The translations under genes were made by a program, and so were the position numbers. A DNA stretch of 64,000 nt, from positions 124,001 to 188,000 of the forward strand of contig JAHCJY010000004.1 of assembly GCA_026126065.1 (NCBI GenBank), in the 5' to 3' direction. Positions 26,707-36,901 of the stretch are shown piece by piece; positions within the stretch are counted from its first letter, which is position 1; the number at the start of each line of letters is the position of its first letter. This stretch comes from Bauldia sp. Lineage in GTDB: Bacteria > Pseudomonadota > Alphaproteobacteria > Rhizobiales > Kaistiaceae. The notes beneath the pieces were generated by a model. That model was not told where the DNA came from and made no database searches. It saw nothing but the letters and a program-made list of their open reading frames with translations.

Positions 26707-27036
26707 TCAGTGGCCGGCGGTCTTCGAGAACAGCGCGATGACCCCGACTCCTGCCACGATGAGAACCATCCCCAGAATCGCCGCGAAGTCGATCGGCTGT
26801 CTGAACCAGAAGGTGCCGATGACGGCGATCAGCACGATGCCGACGCCGCTCCAGATCGCATAGGCCACGCCCACGGGGACGGTGCGGAGGGTGAGCGAGA
26901 GGAGGTAGAAGGCTGCGGCGTAGCCGATGAGGCACAGGATCGTCGGCGCGATCCTGGTCATTCCGTCCGACGCGCGAAGGGCGCTCGTCGCCGCGACCTC
27001 GAACAGGATGGCTGCGGCGAGGTAGACATAGTTCAC
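26707..27036 (-). CDS. SMR-family small multidrug transporter (EmrE-like)
   Basis: A 109-residue four-helix proton antiporter for cationic compounds. The essential membrane Glu is Glu13 (AAILFEVAATSAL), and VGVAYAIWSGVGIVLIAVIG is the family signature. The sequence tracks E. coli EmrE over its length. It stands head to head with xthA with only 26 bp between the start codons, so the two promoters must overlap or lie inside the opposite gene. Confidence 0.9.
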   Translation of the reverse strand: MNYVYLAAAILFEVAATSALRASDGMTRIAPTILCLIGYAAAFYLLSLTLRTVPVGVAYAIWSGVGIVLIAVIGTFWFRQPIDFAAILGMVLIVAGVGVIALFSKTAGH

Positions 27037-27062
27037 GGCAGGCCTTTTCGATCGGAGACGTG

Positions 27063-27845
27063 ATGCGGATTGCGACGTGGAACATCAACGGCGTCAAGGC
27101 TCGGCTCGACACGCTGCTCGGCTGGCTTGCAGCCGCGCGGCCGGATGTCGTCCTCCTCCAGGAGACCAAGAACCCCGACGACGGATTCCCGGCCGCGCCG
27201 TTCGAGGATCTCGGCTACAACCTCGCCCTGCACGGCCAGAAGGGCTTCAACGGAGTGGCAATCCTGTCCAAGCTGCCGCTCGAAGACGTTTCGCGGGGCC
27301 TGCCGGGTGATCCGGACGACGACCAGTGCCGGTTCATCGAGGCGGTGGTTTCGGTCGGACGCGGCGCGGTGCGTGTCGTGTCGCTCTATCTGCCGAACGG
27401 CAACCCGATCGGCTCGGACAAGTTCGACTACAAGCTCGCCTGGACGGCACGGCTCGAAGCCTGGATCAGCGACCGGCTGCATCTTGAGGAAACGCTCGTA
27501 CTTGGCGGGGATTACAACATCATTCCCGAGCCGCGGGACGCGCGCTTCCCGGAGAACTGGTCTGCCGACGCCCTTTTCCAGCCGGAGCCGCGGATGCAGT
27601 GGCGGCGCCTCCTGAACCTCGGGCTCACCGATGCGGTGCGCGCCGCCGCTCCCCTGTCGGATCTCTACACATTCTGGGACTACCAGGCCGGCGCGTGGCA
27701 GAAGAACAACGGAATCCGCATCGACCATTTCCTGCTTTCGCCCCAGGCGGCCGACCGGATGATCGGGGTCTCCATCGACAAGGGGATCAGGGCGGCGGAC
27801 AAGCCGTCCGACCACGTTCCGGTGATCCTGGAGATCGAAGGCTGA
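27063..27845 (+). CDS. xthA: Exodeoxyribonuclease III
   Basis: An AP endonuclease and 3' exonuclease of base excision repair (260 residues). Catalytic motifs are present: WNINGVKAR, Glu34 (LLQETK), GDYNIIPEPRDA and the C-terminal SDHVPV. The ATG at 27063 is used; a GTG directly before it is also in frame, and a GGAG site serves both. The 3' end converges on the ExoR-like gene with a gap of 6 bp. Confidence 0.93.
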   Translation: MRIATWNINGVKARLDTLLGWLAAARPDVVLLQETKNPDDGFPAAPFEDLGYNLALHGQKGFNGVAILSKLPLEDVSRGLPGDPDDDQCRFIEAVVSVGRGAVRVVSLYLPNGNPIGSDKFDYKLAWTARLEAWISDRLHLEETLVLGGDYNIIPEPRDARFPENWSADALFQPEPRMQWRRLLNLGLTDAVRAAAPLSDLYTFWDYQAGAWQKNNGIRIDHFLLSPQAADRMIGVSIDKGIRAADKPSDHVPVILEIEG

Positions 27846-27851
27846 CGCGCC

Positions 27852-28724
27852 TCAGCGCGGAGCGGCCGGGGCGGCAGCGGCAGCGGCCGGGAGCGCGGCA
27901 TCCGCGGCCGGGTTTGCCGGCTGGGTCGCCAGCATCGTCGGGTCGCCGTTCGTCCTGAGCCAATCCTCGGCCAGTGCCTGGGCGGTCCGGCGCTCGGCCT
28001 GCGTCGCCACGGAGAAGGCCTGCTCGTGCATCTGGCGCAGCCTGGCGCCGTCGCCCTCGGCTGCCCCGCGCAGCAGGGCAATGGTCAGGTATGCGAGACC
28101 GAGTACGGCCTGGCGGGGGACGCCCTGGCCCTCGAACAGCATGTGGCCGAGCAGCGCCTGCGCCTGGGGGCTGCCGTTCTCGGCGGCGAGCCGCGCCCAG
28201 CGAACCGCCTGCACGGGGTCCGCCCCGCTGATCTCGCCGTAATAGAACATGATGGCGAGTTCATATTGAGCCGCCGGGCTCGCGAAGTAGGTTGCGGCAT
28301 GGAGATAGAGCTGGCGCGCCCGCTCATAGTCCGTCGGCGCTACAGCGCCGCCACGGTAGTAGTGCCCCAGTGCGACGAAGGCATCGGCGATGAACGCGGC
28401 ATCCGGCCCGCGCGGATTCTCCCGCGCATACGCGTCGACGATCTCGGTGAAGATGTTGAAGGCGTGCCGGTCATCCTGCGGCACGCCCTGCCCTTCCGCA
28501 TAGAGGTGGCCCAGCATCCACTGGGCCCTGACGTAACCCTGGTCGGCAGCGTACTGGATCGCGTCGATCGCGGTGGTGATCTCGCCGCCCTGCAGCGCGC
28601 TATACCCGAATCTAAAGGCGTCCGCAGGCGTGGCGACGTCCGCGGTCGGGTCGAAGGCCCAGGTCGGGCCGGAACAGATAACCCCGAGCGCCAGAAGGCC
28701 CGGGAATATCCTACGCGTCCGCAT
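27852..28724 (-). CDS. exoR: ExoR-like periplasmic Sel1-repeat regulator
   Basis: A 290-residue exported protein. A signal peptide (ending TWAFDP) is followed by Sel1-like repeats ([40 protein letters not shown]). Gene-wide resemblance to rhizobial ExoR is clear ([44 protein letters not shown]). In rhizobia ExoR inhibits the ExoS/ChvG sensor in the periplasm and so controls exopolysaccharide and motility. An Ala/Pro-rich tail (about 265-290) is extra. The start overlaps the ilvD stop by 14 bp, so it is co-transcribed with ilvD. A different Sel1 protein is possible but less likely. Confidence 0.72.
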   Translation of the reverse strand: MRTRRIFPGLLALGVICSGPTWAFDPTADVATPADAFRFGYSALQGGEITTAIDAIQYAADQGYVRAQWMLGHLYAEGQGVPQDDRHAFNIFTEIVDAYARENPRGPDAAFIADAFVALGHYYRGGAVAPTDYERARQLYLHAATYFASPAAQYELAIMFYYGEISGADPVQAVRWARLAAENGSPQAQALLGHMLFEGQGVPRQAVLGLAYLTIALLRGAAEGDGARLRQMHEQAFSVATQAERRTAQALAEDWLRTNGDPTMLATQPANPAADAALPAAAAAAPAAPR

Positions 28725-30435
28725 AGCTTACTTTTTCTGCTCCCCCGCCCGGATGGGTCACCGCGCCGTAACGCGCTGGCCCGACACCCTGGGCAAACTT
28801 CCAGATCGCGCCGCTCGTGTAGTTGGTCTCGCGCGGCTTCCACGCGGCGCGCCGCTGCGCCAGTTCCTCGTCGCTCACCTCGACGTCGAGCGTCCCCTTG
28901 ATGGCGTCGATGGCGATGATGTCGCCGTCGCGGATGAGCGCAATCGGCCCGCCGAGCGCAGCCTCCGGCCCGACATGGCCGATGCAGAACCCGCGCGTGG
29001 CACCGGAGAACCGGCCATCGGTGATCAGGGCGACCTTCTCGCCCATGCCCTGGCCGTAGAGCGCTGCCGTCGTCGACAGCATCTCCGGCATGCCCGGGCC
29101 GCCGCGCGGACCGACGTAACGAATGACGAGGACCTCGCCTTCCCGGTAGGTCTTGTGGGTGACGGCCTGGAAGCACTCCTCCTCGGAGTCGAAGCAGCGC
29201 GCGGGGCCGGAGAACACCTCGTGCTTGAGGCCGGCGACCTTCACGATCGCCCCATCAGGCGCAAGGTTCCCCCTGAGGCCGACGACACCGCCGGTCGGCT
29301 TGATCGGCGACGACGCCTGGTGGACGACATCCTGGTCGGGATTCCAGCGGACCTTCTCGAGGTTCTCGGCCATCGTCCGGCCGGAGACCGTCATGCAGTC
29401 GCCGTGGAGGAAGCCCGCCTCGAGGAGCGTCTTCATCACGAGCGGCACGCCGCCGGCCTCGTACAGGTCCTTCGCGACGTACTTCCCGCCCGGCTTGAGG
29501 TCGGCAATGTACGGCGTCCGCTTGAAGATCTCGGCGACGTCGAAGAGGTCGAACTCGATGCCGGCCTCGTGGGCGATCGCCGGAAGGTGCAGCGCGGCGT
29601 TGGTCGATCCCCCGGAGGCGGCAACGACCGTCGCGGCATTCTCGAGCGACTTCAGCGTTACGATCTGCCGAGGACGAATACCGCGGGCGACGAGTTCCAT
29701 GACCTTCTCGCCCGCCGCCATGTTGAACTGGTCGCGGAGCTCGAAGGGGGCGGGAGCGCCGGTCGAATAGGGCAGCGAGAGGCCGATCGCCTCGGCGACC
29801 ATGGCCATCGTGTTGGCGGTGAACTGGCCGCCGCAGGCGCCCGCGGACGGGCATGCGACCTGCTCGAGCTCCTCGAGCGCCTCGAGCGACATCTTGCCGA
29901 CCGAGTGCAGGCCGACCGCCTCGAAGACATCGGCGACGGTCACTTCCTTGCCGCGGAATCTTCCGGGAAGGATCGAGCCGCCATAGACGAACACGGACGG
30001 CACGTTGAGGCGGACCATCGCCATCATCATGCCGGGCAGGGATTTATCGCAACCGGCGAGCCCGACGAGGGCGTCATAGCCGTGGCCGCGCATGGTGAGT
30101 TCGACGGAGTCGGCGATCACCTCACGGGACGCGAGGGATGCCTTCATGCCCTCGTGACCCATGGCAATGCCGTCGGTGACGGTGATGGTCACGAACTCGC
30201 GCGGGGTGCCGCTGGCAGCCGCAACGCCCTGCTTCACCGCCTGCGCCTGACGCATGAGCGAAATATTGCAGGGAGCAGCCTCGTTCCAGCAGCTGGCCAC
30301 GCCAACGAAAGGCTGGTGGATCTGCTCGCCCGACAGACCCATAGCATAATAGTAGGAACGGTGCGGCGCCCGCTCCGGCCCCTCCGTCACATGACGGCTC
30401 GGAAGCTTCTTCTTGTCGATGACTCTTGCGTCCAT
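28711..30435 (-). CDS. ilvD: Dihydroxy-acid dehydratase
   Basis: Third enzyme of valine and isoleucine synthesis, an Fe-S dehydratase of 574 residues. Cluster-binding segments are present ([42 protein letters not shown]), as are the C-terminal [19 protein letters not shown] and [11 protein letters not shown] motifs. The start is taken at ATG 30435 with a modest GGAACGAG site; ATG 30450 is an alternative. The gene overlaps the ExoR-like gene by 14 bp. The pathway partner ilvC is at 50460-51479 but not linked. Confidence 0.95.
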   Translation of the reverse strand: MDARVIDKKKLPSRHVTEGPERAPHRSYYYAMGLSGEQIHQPFVGVASCWNEAAPCNISLMRQAQAVKQGVAAASGTPREFVTITVTDGIAMGHEGMKASLASREVIADSVELTMRGHGYDALVGLAGCDKSLPGMMMAMVRLNVPSVFVYGGSILPGRFRGKEVTVADVFEAVGLHSVGKMSLEALEELEQVACPSAGACGGQFTANTMAMVAEAIGLSLPYSTGAPAPFELRDQFNMAAGEKVMELVARGIRPRQIVTLKSLENAATVVAASGGSTNAALHLPAIAHEAGIEFDLFDVAEIFKRTPYIADLKPGGKYVAKDLYEAGGVPLVMKTLLEAGFLHGDCMTVSGRTMAENLEKVRWNPDQDVVHQASSPIKPTGGVVGLRGNLAPDGAIVKVAGLKHEVFSGPARCFDSEEECFQAVTHKTYREGEVLVIRYVGPRGGPGMPEMLSTTAALYGQGMGEKVALITDGRFSGATRGFCIGHVGPEAALGGPIALIRDGDIIAIDAIKGTLDVEVSDEELAQRRAAWKPRETNYTSGAIWKFAQGVGPARYGAVTHPGGGAEKVSYADA

Positions 30436-30822
30436 TACTCGTTCCGGCATTCCACGGCCAAAGCCGTTACTCTTTCCGCGCCATGGGAGCGGACCAACGG
30501 CGCTGGATAGACCAGCCACCACTGTGCTTCGGAGACGCCCCCTCCTCGCCCTACTTTATGGCTGAATGGCGGCGTTTGGGTTTACGGACCGTGCCCCCTG
30601 AGCGATCGGACGAAACCTGTGTCGTCGCCGCAACAGTGATGCAGGGATCACACGGTCCTGAGTCAGGTGGGATGTGCAACGCGGGGCTACAACTGGAGTC
30701 CGGCGTCGTTCACGAGCTTGCGTCATTGCCGTCGCCGGGGGCAGAACGGCGGGACACAACGGGCGCGCCGAGCCAGATTTGGCCGAAGTGTCGCAGTCCG
30801 ACCTGACGTGGAGACGCGAACC
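30436..30822. other. Divergent region between ilvD and the lipoprotein cluster
   Basis: About 387 bp with no convincing gene: frames here are short and lack ribosome sites. It should hold the ilvD promoter (minus) and that of the exported-protein cluster (plus). No EcfG match, leader peptide or riboswitch was recognised. Confidence 0.4.
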
Positions 30823-31335
30823 TTGCAGCGCTGGATCGTCGCCGCCCTTGCCCCGCTCGCGGTCCTGCTCTCGGGGTGCTTCACCAGCGAGTTGCCGCTG
30901 ATCGACGGCGCCAACGCGGATTATCCGTTCCGATCCATCAGCGTCCGGGCGGAGGGCGGCGAAGACGCTACCCTCGTCCGCGAGGGCGACCACTACGTGT
31001 TTGCCGGTGATCTCGATGATGGCTTCGACATCTTCTTCGACGATTTCGGCGGCGGACTCTACCTGATGCGGCTTGCGAGCGTGGCCGAGGATGGAACGCT
31101 GCAGTCGCTGTATGCGGTCGTCCTGCTCGATCAGTCCGCCGGGACGGTGGCGGTGTACCGCTCAATTGTGCGTGACGAAGATTTTGCCGCCGGCATCCGT
31201 CACTGCGTCCATGACGGGGAGGAACTGTATCTTGCCTGCCTCGACGAACCGGGGCGCCTGATCGGGATCGTTCGAGCCGCCATCGCGGCCGGCGAGGCGC
31301 CCGAGGACATCTACGCGATCACGGCAATGGATTGA
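30823..31335 (+). CDS. Putative lipoprotein A (paralogue of the next gene)
   Basis: A 170-residue probable lipoprotein with lipobox LLSGC (mature N-terminus CFTSELPLID). The start is a TTG at 30823, chosen because a GGAG site sits 8-9 bases before it; a GTG at 30808 is in frame but lacks one. The region after the lipobox matches the next gene (SGCFTSELPLI versus SGCFISEEPLI, then PF and charged strands), so the two are paralogues. No family is recognised. The protein has a second Cys pair near the C-terminus (HCVHDGEELYLACL). Confidence 0.65.
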   Translation: MQRWIVAALAPLAVLLSGCFTSELPLIDGANADYPFRSISVRAEGGEDATLVREGDHYVFAGDLDDGFDIFFDDFGGGLYLMRLASVAEDGTLQSLYAVVLLDQSAGTVAVYRSIVRDEDFAAGIRHCVHDGEELYLACLDEPGRLIGIVRAAIAAGEAPEDIYAITAMD

Positions 31336-31420
31336 CCGGCGGCGCCTCCCCGCCGACAACACCGGGCGGCCGCTGGTTCGGCGGACCGCGCACCGGACCG
31401 GTTTTGGGAGGCCTCCCCGG

Positions 31421-31978
31421 ATGAAACTCCGTCTCGCGGCGCTGGCGTCGGCGCTGTCCGTCACGCTTTCGGGCTGCTTCATCAGCGAGGAGCCGCTGAT
31501 CACCCTCGAGAACGCTTCGTTCCCGTTCATCGAGATCAACTATGATGCCTATCCATTCACGCGCTTCACCTACGGCGGCGGCAGCGTGGACTATACCGAC
31601 ACCTTCGTTCGGCGCGGCGACCGCTACATGCTCGCCAACGAGGGCACCGGGGGTGGCGAGCTTCTCATCTACGACGCGGGCGACGGGCTCCTGATCGGCC
31701 AGTTCTACACGCCGCCGGTCGCCGGCGGCATCGACCGCGTGGGCTACGCTTATGGCGCGGCGCTGCTGAAGCCCGAGGAGAACCTCATCATCCTTTATGT
31801 CGTCGAAGCCCGTCCGGAGGATTTCGGCCCGGGAGCGCTGGAATGCGAGCCGGGCAATGCCTGCCTTACGGACCTCGAAGTGCTGGTGGGGATCGCCCGC
31901 GAAATGATAGCCACCGGCGCCCGTCCGGTGGCATCGTTGCCGATCCACCGCGTACGGTGGACACCGGCGGAGGGTTAG
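31421..31978 (+). CDS. Putative lipoprotein B (paralogue of the previous gene)
   Basis: A 185-residue probable lipoprotein starting at ATG 31421, with lipobox TLSGC near residue 19. It shares the N-terminal block and overall strand pattern with lipoprotein A and has a matching C-terminal Cys pair (ALECEPGNACL). The acidic, beta-rich mature part suggests a compact envelope protein. Its stop codon overlaps the GGAGGG ribosome site of the next gene, so the two are coupled. No function is assigned. Confidence 0.75.
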   Translation: MKLRLAALASALSVTLSGCFISEEPLITLENASFPFIEINYDAYPFTRFTYGGGSVDYTDTFVRRGDRYMLANEGTGGGELLIYDAGDGLLIGQFYTPPVAGGIDRVGYAYGAALLKPEENLIILYVVEARPEDFGPGALECEPGNACLTDLEVLVGIAREMIATGARPVASLPIHRVRWTPAEG

Positions 31979-31982
31979 CGTC

Positions 31983-32555
31983 TTGCACCAAGTGATCGAG
32001 GCCGCGAGGTCGACGGCTTTCCGCTTTGCGGCGACCATCATCGTCGCCGCGGCAGCGATGGGCGGCGCCGCGACCCACGCGTACGCGCAGACCGTTCCCA
32101 CGGCGTTGCGGGGCGTGAGCCTCGGCATGACGCGGGGCGCGATCGCGGCCGCGCTTCCCCAAAACTACACGCTTCGCGCCAACAACCTCATCTTCCGTGA
32201 CGCGCCGGAGCAGGTCTGCGGCTCGGTGAACTTCGACCGTCGTTCCGTGGCAACGGAGTTCATCCTCTTCCGCTGCTTCTTCGGCGCGGATGCCATGCCC
32301 TATGCGGATTTCGCGCAGGCTGTCGACAACGGGTACTTCGCCGGTACGTTCACCTACACCGAGGAGACTGTAGTCCGGATCGACTACCCACCCGCCATGA
32401 ACGCCACGATCCGCAGAGCGACGGGAGCGTCAGCGGGGGGCGATACCATCGCCGTCATCGAGATCGTCGAGGCGGCACAGCCTGTCACGCCGGACCACCA
32501 GGTCTTCGTCCAGCTCACCGTGACACCGCCGCCGACGGGGCCGGTGTTCGACTGA
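31983..32555 (+). CDS. Exported protein of the lipoprotein cluster
   Basis: A 190-residue protein starting at TTG 31983, supported by GGAGGG at the end of the preceding gene; GTG 31992 is possible. A long signal peptide ends at HAYAQ. The mature part begins with LRGVSLGMTRGAIAAALP, a pattern seen in periplasmic proteins of unknown function that carry a small repeat domain. It has two Cys (VCGS, FRCFF) that could pair. It converges on gatB. Confidence 0.65.
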   Translation: MHQVIEAARSTAFRFAATIIVAAAAMGGAATHAYAQTVPTALRGVSLGMTRGAIAAALPQNYTLRANNLIFRDAPEQVCGSVNFDRRSVATEFILFRCFFGADAMPYADFAQAVDNGYFAGTFTYTEETVVRIDYPPAMNATIRRATGASAGGDTIAVIEIVEAAQPVTPDHQVFVQLTVTPPPTGPVFD

Positions 32556-32581
32556 CGGCTCCCGGAGCCAAGCGCTACGCG

Positions 32582-34060
32582 CTAGATCCCCAGCTTCCGC
32601 TTCAGGATGTCGTTGACCGCGCCGGGGTTCGCCTTGCCGCCCGACGACTTCATGACCTGCCCGACGAACCAGCCGAGCAGCGTCGGCTTGGCTTTCGCCT
32701 GCTCGACCTTGTCGGGATTGGCCGCAATGACCTGGTCGATTACGGCTTCGATCTCGGCGGTGTCGGTCACCTGGATCATGCCGCGGTCGTTCACGATCGC
32801 CGCCGGATCGCCCCCTTCGGTCCACAGAATCTCGAAGACGTCCTTGGCGATCTTGCCGGAGATCGTGCCGGCCGCGATGAGGTCGATCAGACCGCCGAGC
32901 TGCGCGGGCGCAATCGGGCTCGTCTCGATCGCCTTGCCTTCCTTGTTGAGGCGGCCGAACAGTTCGTTGATCACCCAGTTCGCCGCCGTCTTGGCGTCGC
33001 GGCCCTTCGCGGTCGCCTCGAAATAGTCGGCGGACACCTGCTCGCCGACCAGGACGCCGGCGTCGTAGGGCGACAGGCCGTAGGACGAGACGAAGCGCGC
33101 CTTCTTGTCGTCCGGCAGCTCCGGCAGGTTTCGCGCGATCTCGTCGACGAAGGCCTGATCGATCTCCAGCGGCAGCAGGTCGGGGTCGGGGAAATAGCGG
33201 TAGTCGTGCGCCTCTTCCTTGGAGCGCATCGACCGCGTCTCGCCCTTCACGGGGTCGAACAGCCGCGTTTCCTGGTCGATCGTTCCGCCGTCCTCGATGA
33301 TGCCGATCTGCCGCCGCGCTTCCTTCTCGACGGCCTGGCCGACGAAGCGGATCGAGTTGACGTTCTTGATCTCGCAGCGCGTGCCGAGCGGCCCGCCCGG
33401 CTTCCGCACCGACACGTTCACGTCCGCGCGGAGGGAGCCCTCCTCCATGTTGCCGTCGCAGGTGCCGAGATAGCGGAGGATGGTGCGGAGCTTCGTGAGG
33501 TAGGCGCGCGCCTCCTCGGGCGAGCGGATGTCGGGCCGCGACACGATCTCCATGAGCGCGACGCCCGACCGGTTGAGGTCCACGAAGCTCTTCGACGGGT
33601 GCTGGTCGTGAACGGACTTGCCGGCATCCTGCTCGAGGTGCAGCCGCTCGATGCCGACCCGGAAGGACGTGCCGTCGGTGAGGTCGACGATGACCTCGCC
33701 CTCGCCCACGATCGGCTGCTTGAACTGCGAAATCTGGTAGCCCTGCGGCAGATCGGGATAAAAGTAGTTCTTCCGGTCGAAGACGCTGCGGAGGTTGATT
33801 TCCGCCTTGAGGCCGAGGCCCGTCTTCACCGCCTGCGCCACGCACATCTCGTTGATGACCGGCAGCATTCCCGGCATCGCCGCATCGACGAACGAGACAT
33901 GCGAATTGGGCGCGCCGCCAAATCCGGTCGAAGCGCCGGAGAAGAGCTTCGCGTTCGATGTCACCTGGGCATGGACTTCCATGCCGACGACGATCTCCCA
34001 GTCGCCGGTGGCGCCTTTGAGGAACTGCTTCTTGTCTGCGATGCGGGCGCCGAGGGTCAT
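32582..34060 (-). CDS. gatB: Asp-tRNA(Asn)/Glu-tRNA(Gln) amidotransferase subunit B
   Basis: The 492-residue tRNA-binding and kinase subunit of GatCAB, which makes Gln-tRNA(Gln) or Asn-tRNA(Asn) from misacylated precursors. Diagnostic stretches are [33 protein letters not shown] and the YDAGVLV region, and a YqeY-like helical tail ends the protein. The start overlaps the stop of the small gene upstream (ATGA). It is separated from gatA by that gene and a palindromic repeat. Confidence 0.96.
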   Translation of the reverse strand: MTLGARIADKKQFLKGATGDWEIVVGMEVHAQVTSNAKLFSGASTGFGGAPNSHVSFVDAAMPGMLPVINEMCVAQAVKTGLGLKAEINLRSVFDRKNYFYPDLPQGYQISQFKQPIVGEGEVIVDLTDGTSFRVGIERLHLEQDAGKSVHDQHPSKSFVDLNRSGVALMEIVSRPDIRSPEEARAYLTKLRTILRYLGTCDGNMEEGSLRADVNVSVRKPGGPLGTRCEIKNVNSIRFVGQAVEKEARRQIGIIEDGGTIDQETRLFDPVKGETRSMRSKEEAHDYRYFPDPDLLPLEIDQAFVDEIARNLPELPDDKKARFVSSYGLSPYDAGVLVGEQVSADYFEATAKGRDAKTAANWVINELFGRLNKEGKAIETSPIAPAQLGGLIDLIAAGTISGKIAKDVFEILWTEGGDPAAIVNDRGMIQVTDTAEIEAVIDQVIAANPDKVEQAKAKPTLLGWFVGQVMKSSGGKANPGAVNDILKRKLGI

Positions 34061-34356
34061 GGAGAAAGGTCCTCGATAAGGGTCGCGGCGATCTTCGCGC
34101 GCTCAGCCTCGAGCGGCTCGGTCGTATAGGGCCGGCGGGCCTGGCCGTACCAGTAGCGGGCGTTGTCGAGGTCGCCCTCGATGCGGTGGAGATGGGCGTG
34201 GACCCACGCGGCAGCCGTGCTCTCGTCGAGGCGGACGGCGTCGTGGGCGGCCTCCCAGTCACCGCGACCGGCGAGCCAGAGGCCGAGGAGCGGGCCGGTG
34301 AGTCCCGGTGGCGGGGTCGCGTCAACCGGCACTTTCACAAAGTCTGCTGCGTTCAT
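34057..34356 (-). CDS. Conserved small helical protein upstream of gatB (99 residues)
   Basis: A soluble 99-residue protein coupled to gatB by an ATGA overlap. The helical pattern ([43 protein letters not shown]) resembles a pair of TPR-like helices. No enzyme motif is seen. Similar short genes are often left as hypothetical in alphaproteobacteria. A link to tRNA amidation is only suggested by position. Confidence 0.7.
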   Translation of the reverse strand: MNAADFVKVPVDATPPPGLTGPLLGLWLAGRGDWEAAHDAVRLDESTAAAWVHAHLHRIEGDLDNARYWYGQARRPYTTEPLEAERAKIAATLIEDLSP

Positions 34357-34386
34357 GGCCGCGTCCCCTTGCGCTCACACCCGATC

Positions 34387-34480
34387 GTCCCCGCGAAGGC
34401 GGGGACCCATCCGAACGAGAATGACGGGCCGCAGGCCCGGCTTCCTTCGAAGGGCGATGGATCCCCGCCTTCGCGGGGAT
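34387..34480. repeat. Palindromic intergenic repeat (REP/BIME-like)
   Basis: Two facing hairpins: GTCCCCGC-GAAG-GCGGGGAC (34387-34406) and ATCCCCGC-CTTC-GCGGGGAT (34461-34480). The outer parts are inverted copies of each other, with a CGGGCC-GCA-GGCCCG hairpin between them. This form is common between genes in alphaproteobacteria. It sits inside the gat cluster between gatA and the small gene before gatB, and could act as a transcript processing or termination signal. Confidence 0.85.
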
Positions 34481-34513
34481 GGTCGGAGTGGGTGGTGAGG
34501 CTTGGCACGGGCT

Positions 34514-35998
34514 CTACCACCACCGCGTCGGGCTGAACGAGCCTGCCGCATCCTCGATCACCTGCGCCGCGGCGAAGAGGGTCTCCTCGTCGAACGGGCG
34601 GCCGATGAGCTGGAGGCTGAGCGGGAGCTGTTTGCCGTCGAGGCCGGCGGGGACGGCCATCGCCGGGAGGCCGGCCATGTTGGCGGTCACGGTGAAGATG
34701 TCGTTGAGGTACATCTCGATCGGCGAGGCCTTCGACATCTCGCCGACACCGAAGGCCGAGGACGGCGTCGCCGGCGTCAGGATCGCGTCGATCCCGTCAG
34801 CGAAGACGGTCTCGAAGTCACGCTTGATCAGGGTGCGGACCTTCTGGGCGCGGAGGTAGTAGGCGTCGTAGTAGCCGGCGGAGAGGACGTAGGTGCCGAT
34901 CATGATGCGCCGCTTCACCTCGGTGCCGAAACCGGCGGCGCGGGTGTTCTCGTACATCGACGTCACGTCCCGGCCGGGGACGCGGAGGCCGTAGCGGACG
35001 CCGTCATAGCGGGCGAGGTTCGAGGAGGCCTCGGCCGGGGCAACGATGTAGTAGGCCGGCAAGGCGTACTTCGTGTGCGGCAGGCTGATGTCGACGATCT
35101 CGGCGCCGGCGTCCTGGAGCATCGCCCTCCCCTTCGCCCAGAGCGCCTCGATCTCCTCGGGCATGCCGTCGACACGGTATTCCTTCGGGATGCCGATGCG
35201 CTTCCCCTTCATGCCGCGACCGGTCGCGGCCTCGTAGTCCGGCACCGCGATGTCCGCGGATGTGGAATCCTTGGGGTCGAAGCCGGCCATCGAGCGAAGC
35301 ATGATGGCCGCGTCGCGGACGGTGCGGGTGATCGGGCCGGCCTGGTCGAGCGACGAGGCGAAGGCGACTACGCCCCAGCGCGAGCAGCGGCCATAGGTGG
35401 GCTTGATGCCGACGGTGCCGGTGAAGGCCGCGGGCTGGCGGATCGAGCCGCCGGTGTCGGTCGCAGTGGCGCCGGCACAGAGGTTTGCCGCAACCGCCGC
35501 CGAGGAGCCACCCGATGAGCCGCCCGGAACCAGGGCGGCGTTGGAGCTCCCGCCGCCGGCCCGCCAGGGGTTCACGACCGGACCGTAGAAGGACGTCTCG
35601 TTCGACGAGCCCATGGCGAACTCATCCATGTTGAGCTTGCCGAGCATGGTCGCACCGTCGCCGAACAGGCGGGCGGTGATGGTCGATTCATAGAAGGGCT
35701 TGAAGCCGTCGAGGATGTGGCTTGCCGCCTGGGTGTGGACGCCCTCGGTGGCGAACAGATCCTTGATGCCGAGCGGAATACCTTCGAGCGGTCGCGCGGT
35801 CCCGGCAGCGATCCGGGCCTCGGAAGCCTTCGCGTCGGCGCGGGCGCGGTCCGGCGTCGTGGCGACATAGGCGTTGAGGTCGCGCGCGGCATCCAATGCT
35901 GCGATGTAGGCGTCGACCACCTCGACCGGGGAGAAGGATTTTGCGGCGTAGCCGTCGCGAAGCGCGGCGATGGAGAGGCCGGTGAGTTCAGCGGTCAT
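34514..35998 (-). CDS. gatA: Asp-tRNA(Asn)/Glu-tRNA(Gln) amidotransferase subunit A
   Basis: The 494-residue glutaminase subunit of GatCAB, an amidase-signature enzyme that releases ammonia from glutamine. The Lys-Ser-Ser triad lies in [23 protein letters not shown] and [11 protein letters not shown], all intact. The start overlaps the GNAT stop (ATGA), so gatC, the GNAT gene and gatA form one unit. Confidence 0.96.
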   Translation of the reverse strand: MTAELTGLSIAALRDGYAAKSFSPVEVVDAYIAALDAARDLNAYVATTPDRARADAKASEARIAAGTARPLEGIPLGIKDLFATEGVHTQAASHILDGFKPFYESTITARLFGDGATMLGKLNMDEFAMGSSNETSFYGPVVNPWRAGGGSSNAALVPGGSSGGSSAAVAANLCAGATATDTGGSIRQPAAFTGTVGIKPTYGRCSRWGVVAFASSLDQAGPITRTVRDAAIMLRSMAGFDPKDSTSADIAVPDYEAATGRGMKGKRIGIPKEYRVDGMPEEIEALWAKGRAMLQDAGAEIVDISLPHTKYALPAYYIVAPAEASSNLARYDGVRYGLRVPGRDVTSMYENTRAAGFGTEVKRRIMIGTYVLSAGYYDAYYLRAQKVRTLIKRDFETVFADGIDAILTPATPSSAFGVGEMSKASPIEMYLNDIFTVTANMAGLPAMAVPAGLDGKQLPLSLQLIGRPFDEETLFAAAQVIEDAAGSFSPTRWW

Positions 35999-36489
35999 CG
36001 GAGGGACTTCTCGTAAAAGCGCGACCAGCCGCTGTCCGGATAGTCGAGGAAGGCGCCGCGCACGGTGAAACCGGCGTTCTCGTAGAGCCGATAGGCCGGC
36101 TCGAAGCCGGGCGCCTCGCCGGTCTCGAGCATGAGGGTAGCAATACCCTTGTCGCGGGCGACGCGTTCGATCTCGTCGAGGATGGCGGCGCCGATGCGCT
36201 GGCCGCGAAGCTCGGGCCGCGTGAACATCCGTTTCACCTCGGCCATGTCGGCCGTCTGGACCTTCAGCGCGCCGCAGCCGACCGCGCGCCCGGCGGCATC
36301 GCGGGCGACGAACACGGTCGTGTCGGGCCGGGCCATCTGGTCGACGGTCATCTTGAACTGGAACTCCAGCGGCGAGAGCGGAATGAGGTACGCATTGAGG
36401 GCGGCGATCAGCTCGCGGAGATCGTCCTGCAGCGGCGACTCGACGGCGATCGTCACAGCCGGCCGCGGAGCGGCTGCCCCGGCAGCCAT
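35995..36489 (-). CDS. GNAT-family N-acetyltransferase between gatC and gatA
   Basis: A 164-residue acetyltransferase with the GNAT acetyl-CoA loop ([18 protein letters not shown], with the Q/R-x-x-G-x-A pattern) and the family C-terminus ([15 protein letters not shown]). The substrate is unknown. It starts 3 bp after gatC and overlaps gatA by 4 bp, so it is embedded in the amidotransferase operon. Confidence 0.88.
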   Translation of the reverse strand: MAAGAAAPRPAVTIAVESPLQDDLRELIAALNAYLIPLSPLEFQFKMTVDQMARPDTTVFVARDAAGRAVGCGALKVQTADMAEVKRMFTRPELRGQRIGAAILDEIERVARDKGIATLMLETGEAPGFEPAYRLYENAGFTVRGAFLDYPDSGWSRFYEKSLR

Positions 36490-36492
36490 CGA

Positions 36493-36780
36493 CTACTCCA
36501 CCACCTTGGGTACGAGGAAGAAGCCGTCCTCGGTCTCCGGCGCGTTGCCGGTGACCTTGTCGGCCATGAAGCCATCGCTGACCTCATCCTTGCGGCGGCG
36601 AAGGCGCATCGGCTGCACCGAAGTCATCGGTTCGACACCGTCGACATCGACCTCGTTGAGCTGCTCCACGAAGGCGAGGATGCCGTTGAGGGAGCTCTTG
36701 AGCTGCTCCGCCTCGTCGTCGGTGACGGCAATACGGGCAAGGCGCGCGACGCGCTTGACGGTGACGGTATCGACAGACAT
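36493..36780 (-). CDS. gatC: Asp-tRNA(Asn)/Glu-tRNA(Gln) amidotransferase subunit C
   Basis: The 95-residue linker subunit of GatCAB that wraps around GatA. The pattern [20 protein letters not shown], then [25 protein letters not shown], is diagnostic, and the length is typical. First gene of the gat operon on the minus strand; its promoter should lie in the 121 bp before the RidA gene. Confidence 0.95.
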   Translation of the reverse strand: MSVDTVTVKRVARLARIAVTDDEAEQLKSSLNGILAFVEQLNEVDVDGVEPMTSVQPMRLRRRKDEVSDGFMADKVTGNAPETEDGFFLVPKVVE

Positions 36781-36901
36781 CAGGAACCCCGGCTTTGCGC
36801 GGCGCGCCTCAGCGAAACCGGCCGCGCGCTATACCATCGCACACGCCGGGCCGGCAACGCTCGTGCCCCATACCGCCCGCGCCGCCTCTAGGATGCAGAC
36901 C

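Noticed and set aside
34387..34480. CRISPR array or tRNA suspected from hairpins
   Set aside because: The hairpins are one facing pair, not regularly spaced direct repeats, and lack tRNA D- and T-loop sequence. No CRISPR or tRNA was recognised in the window.
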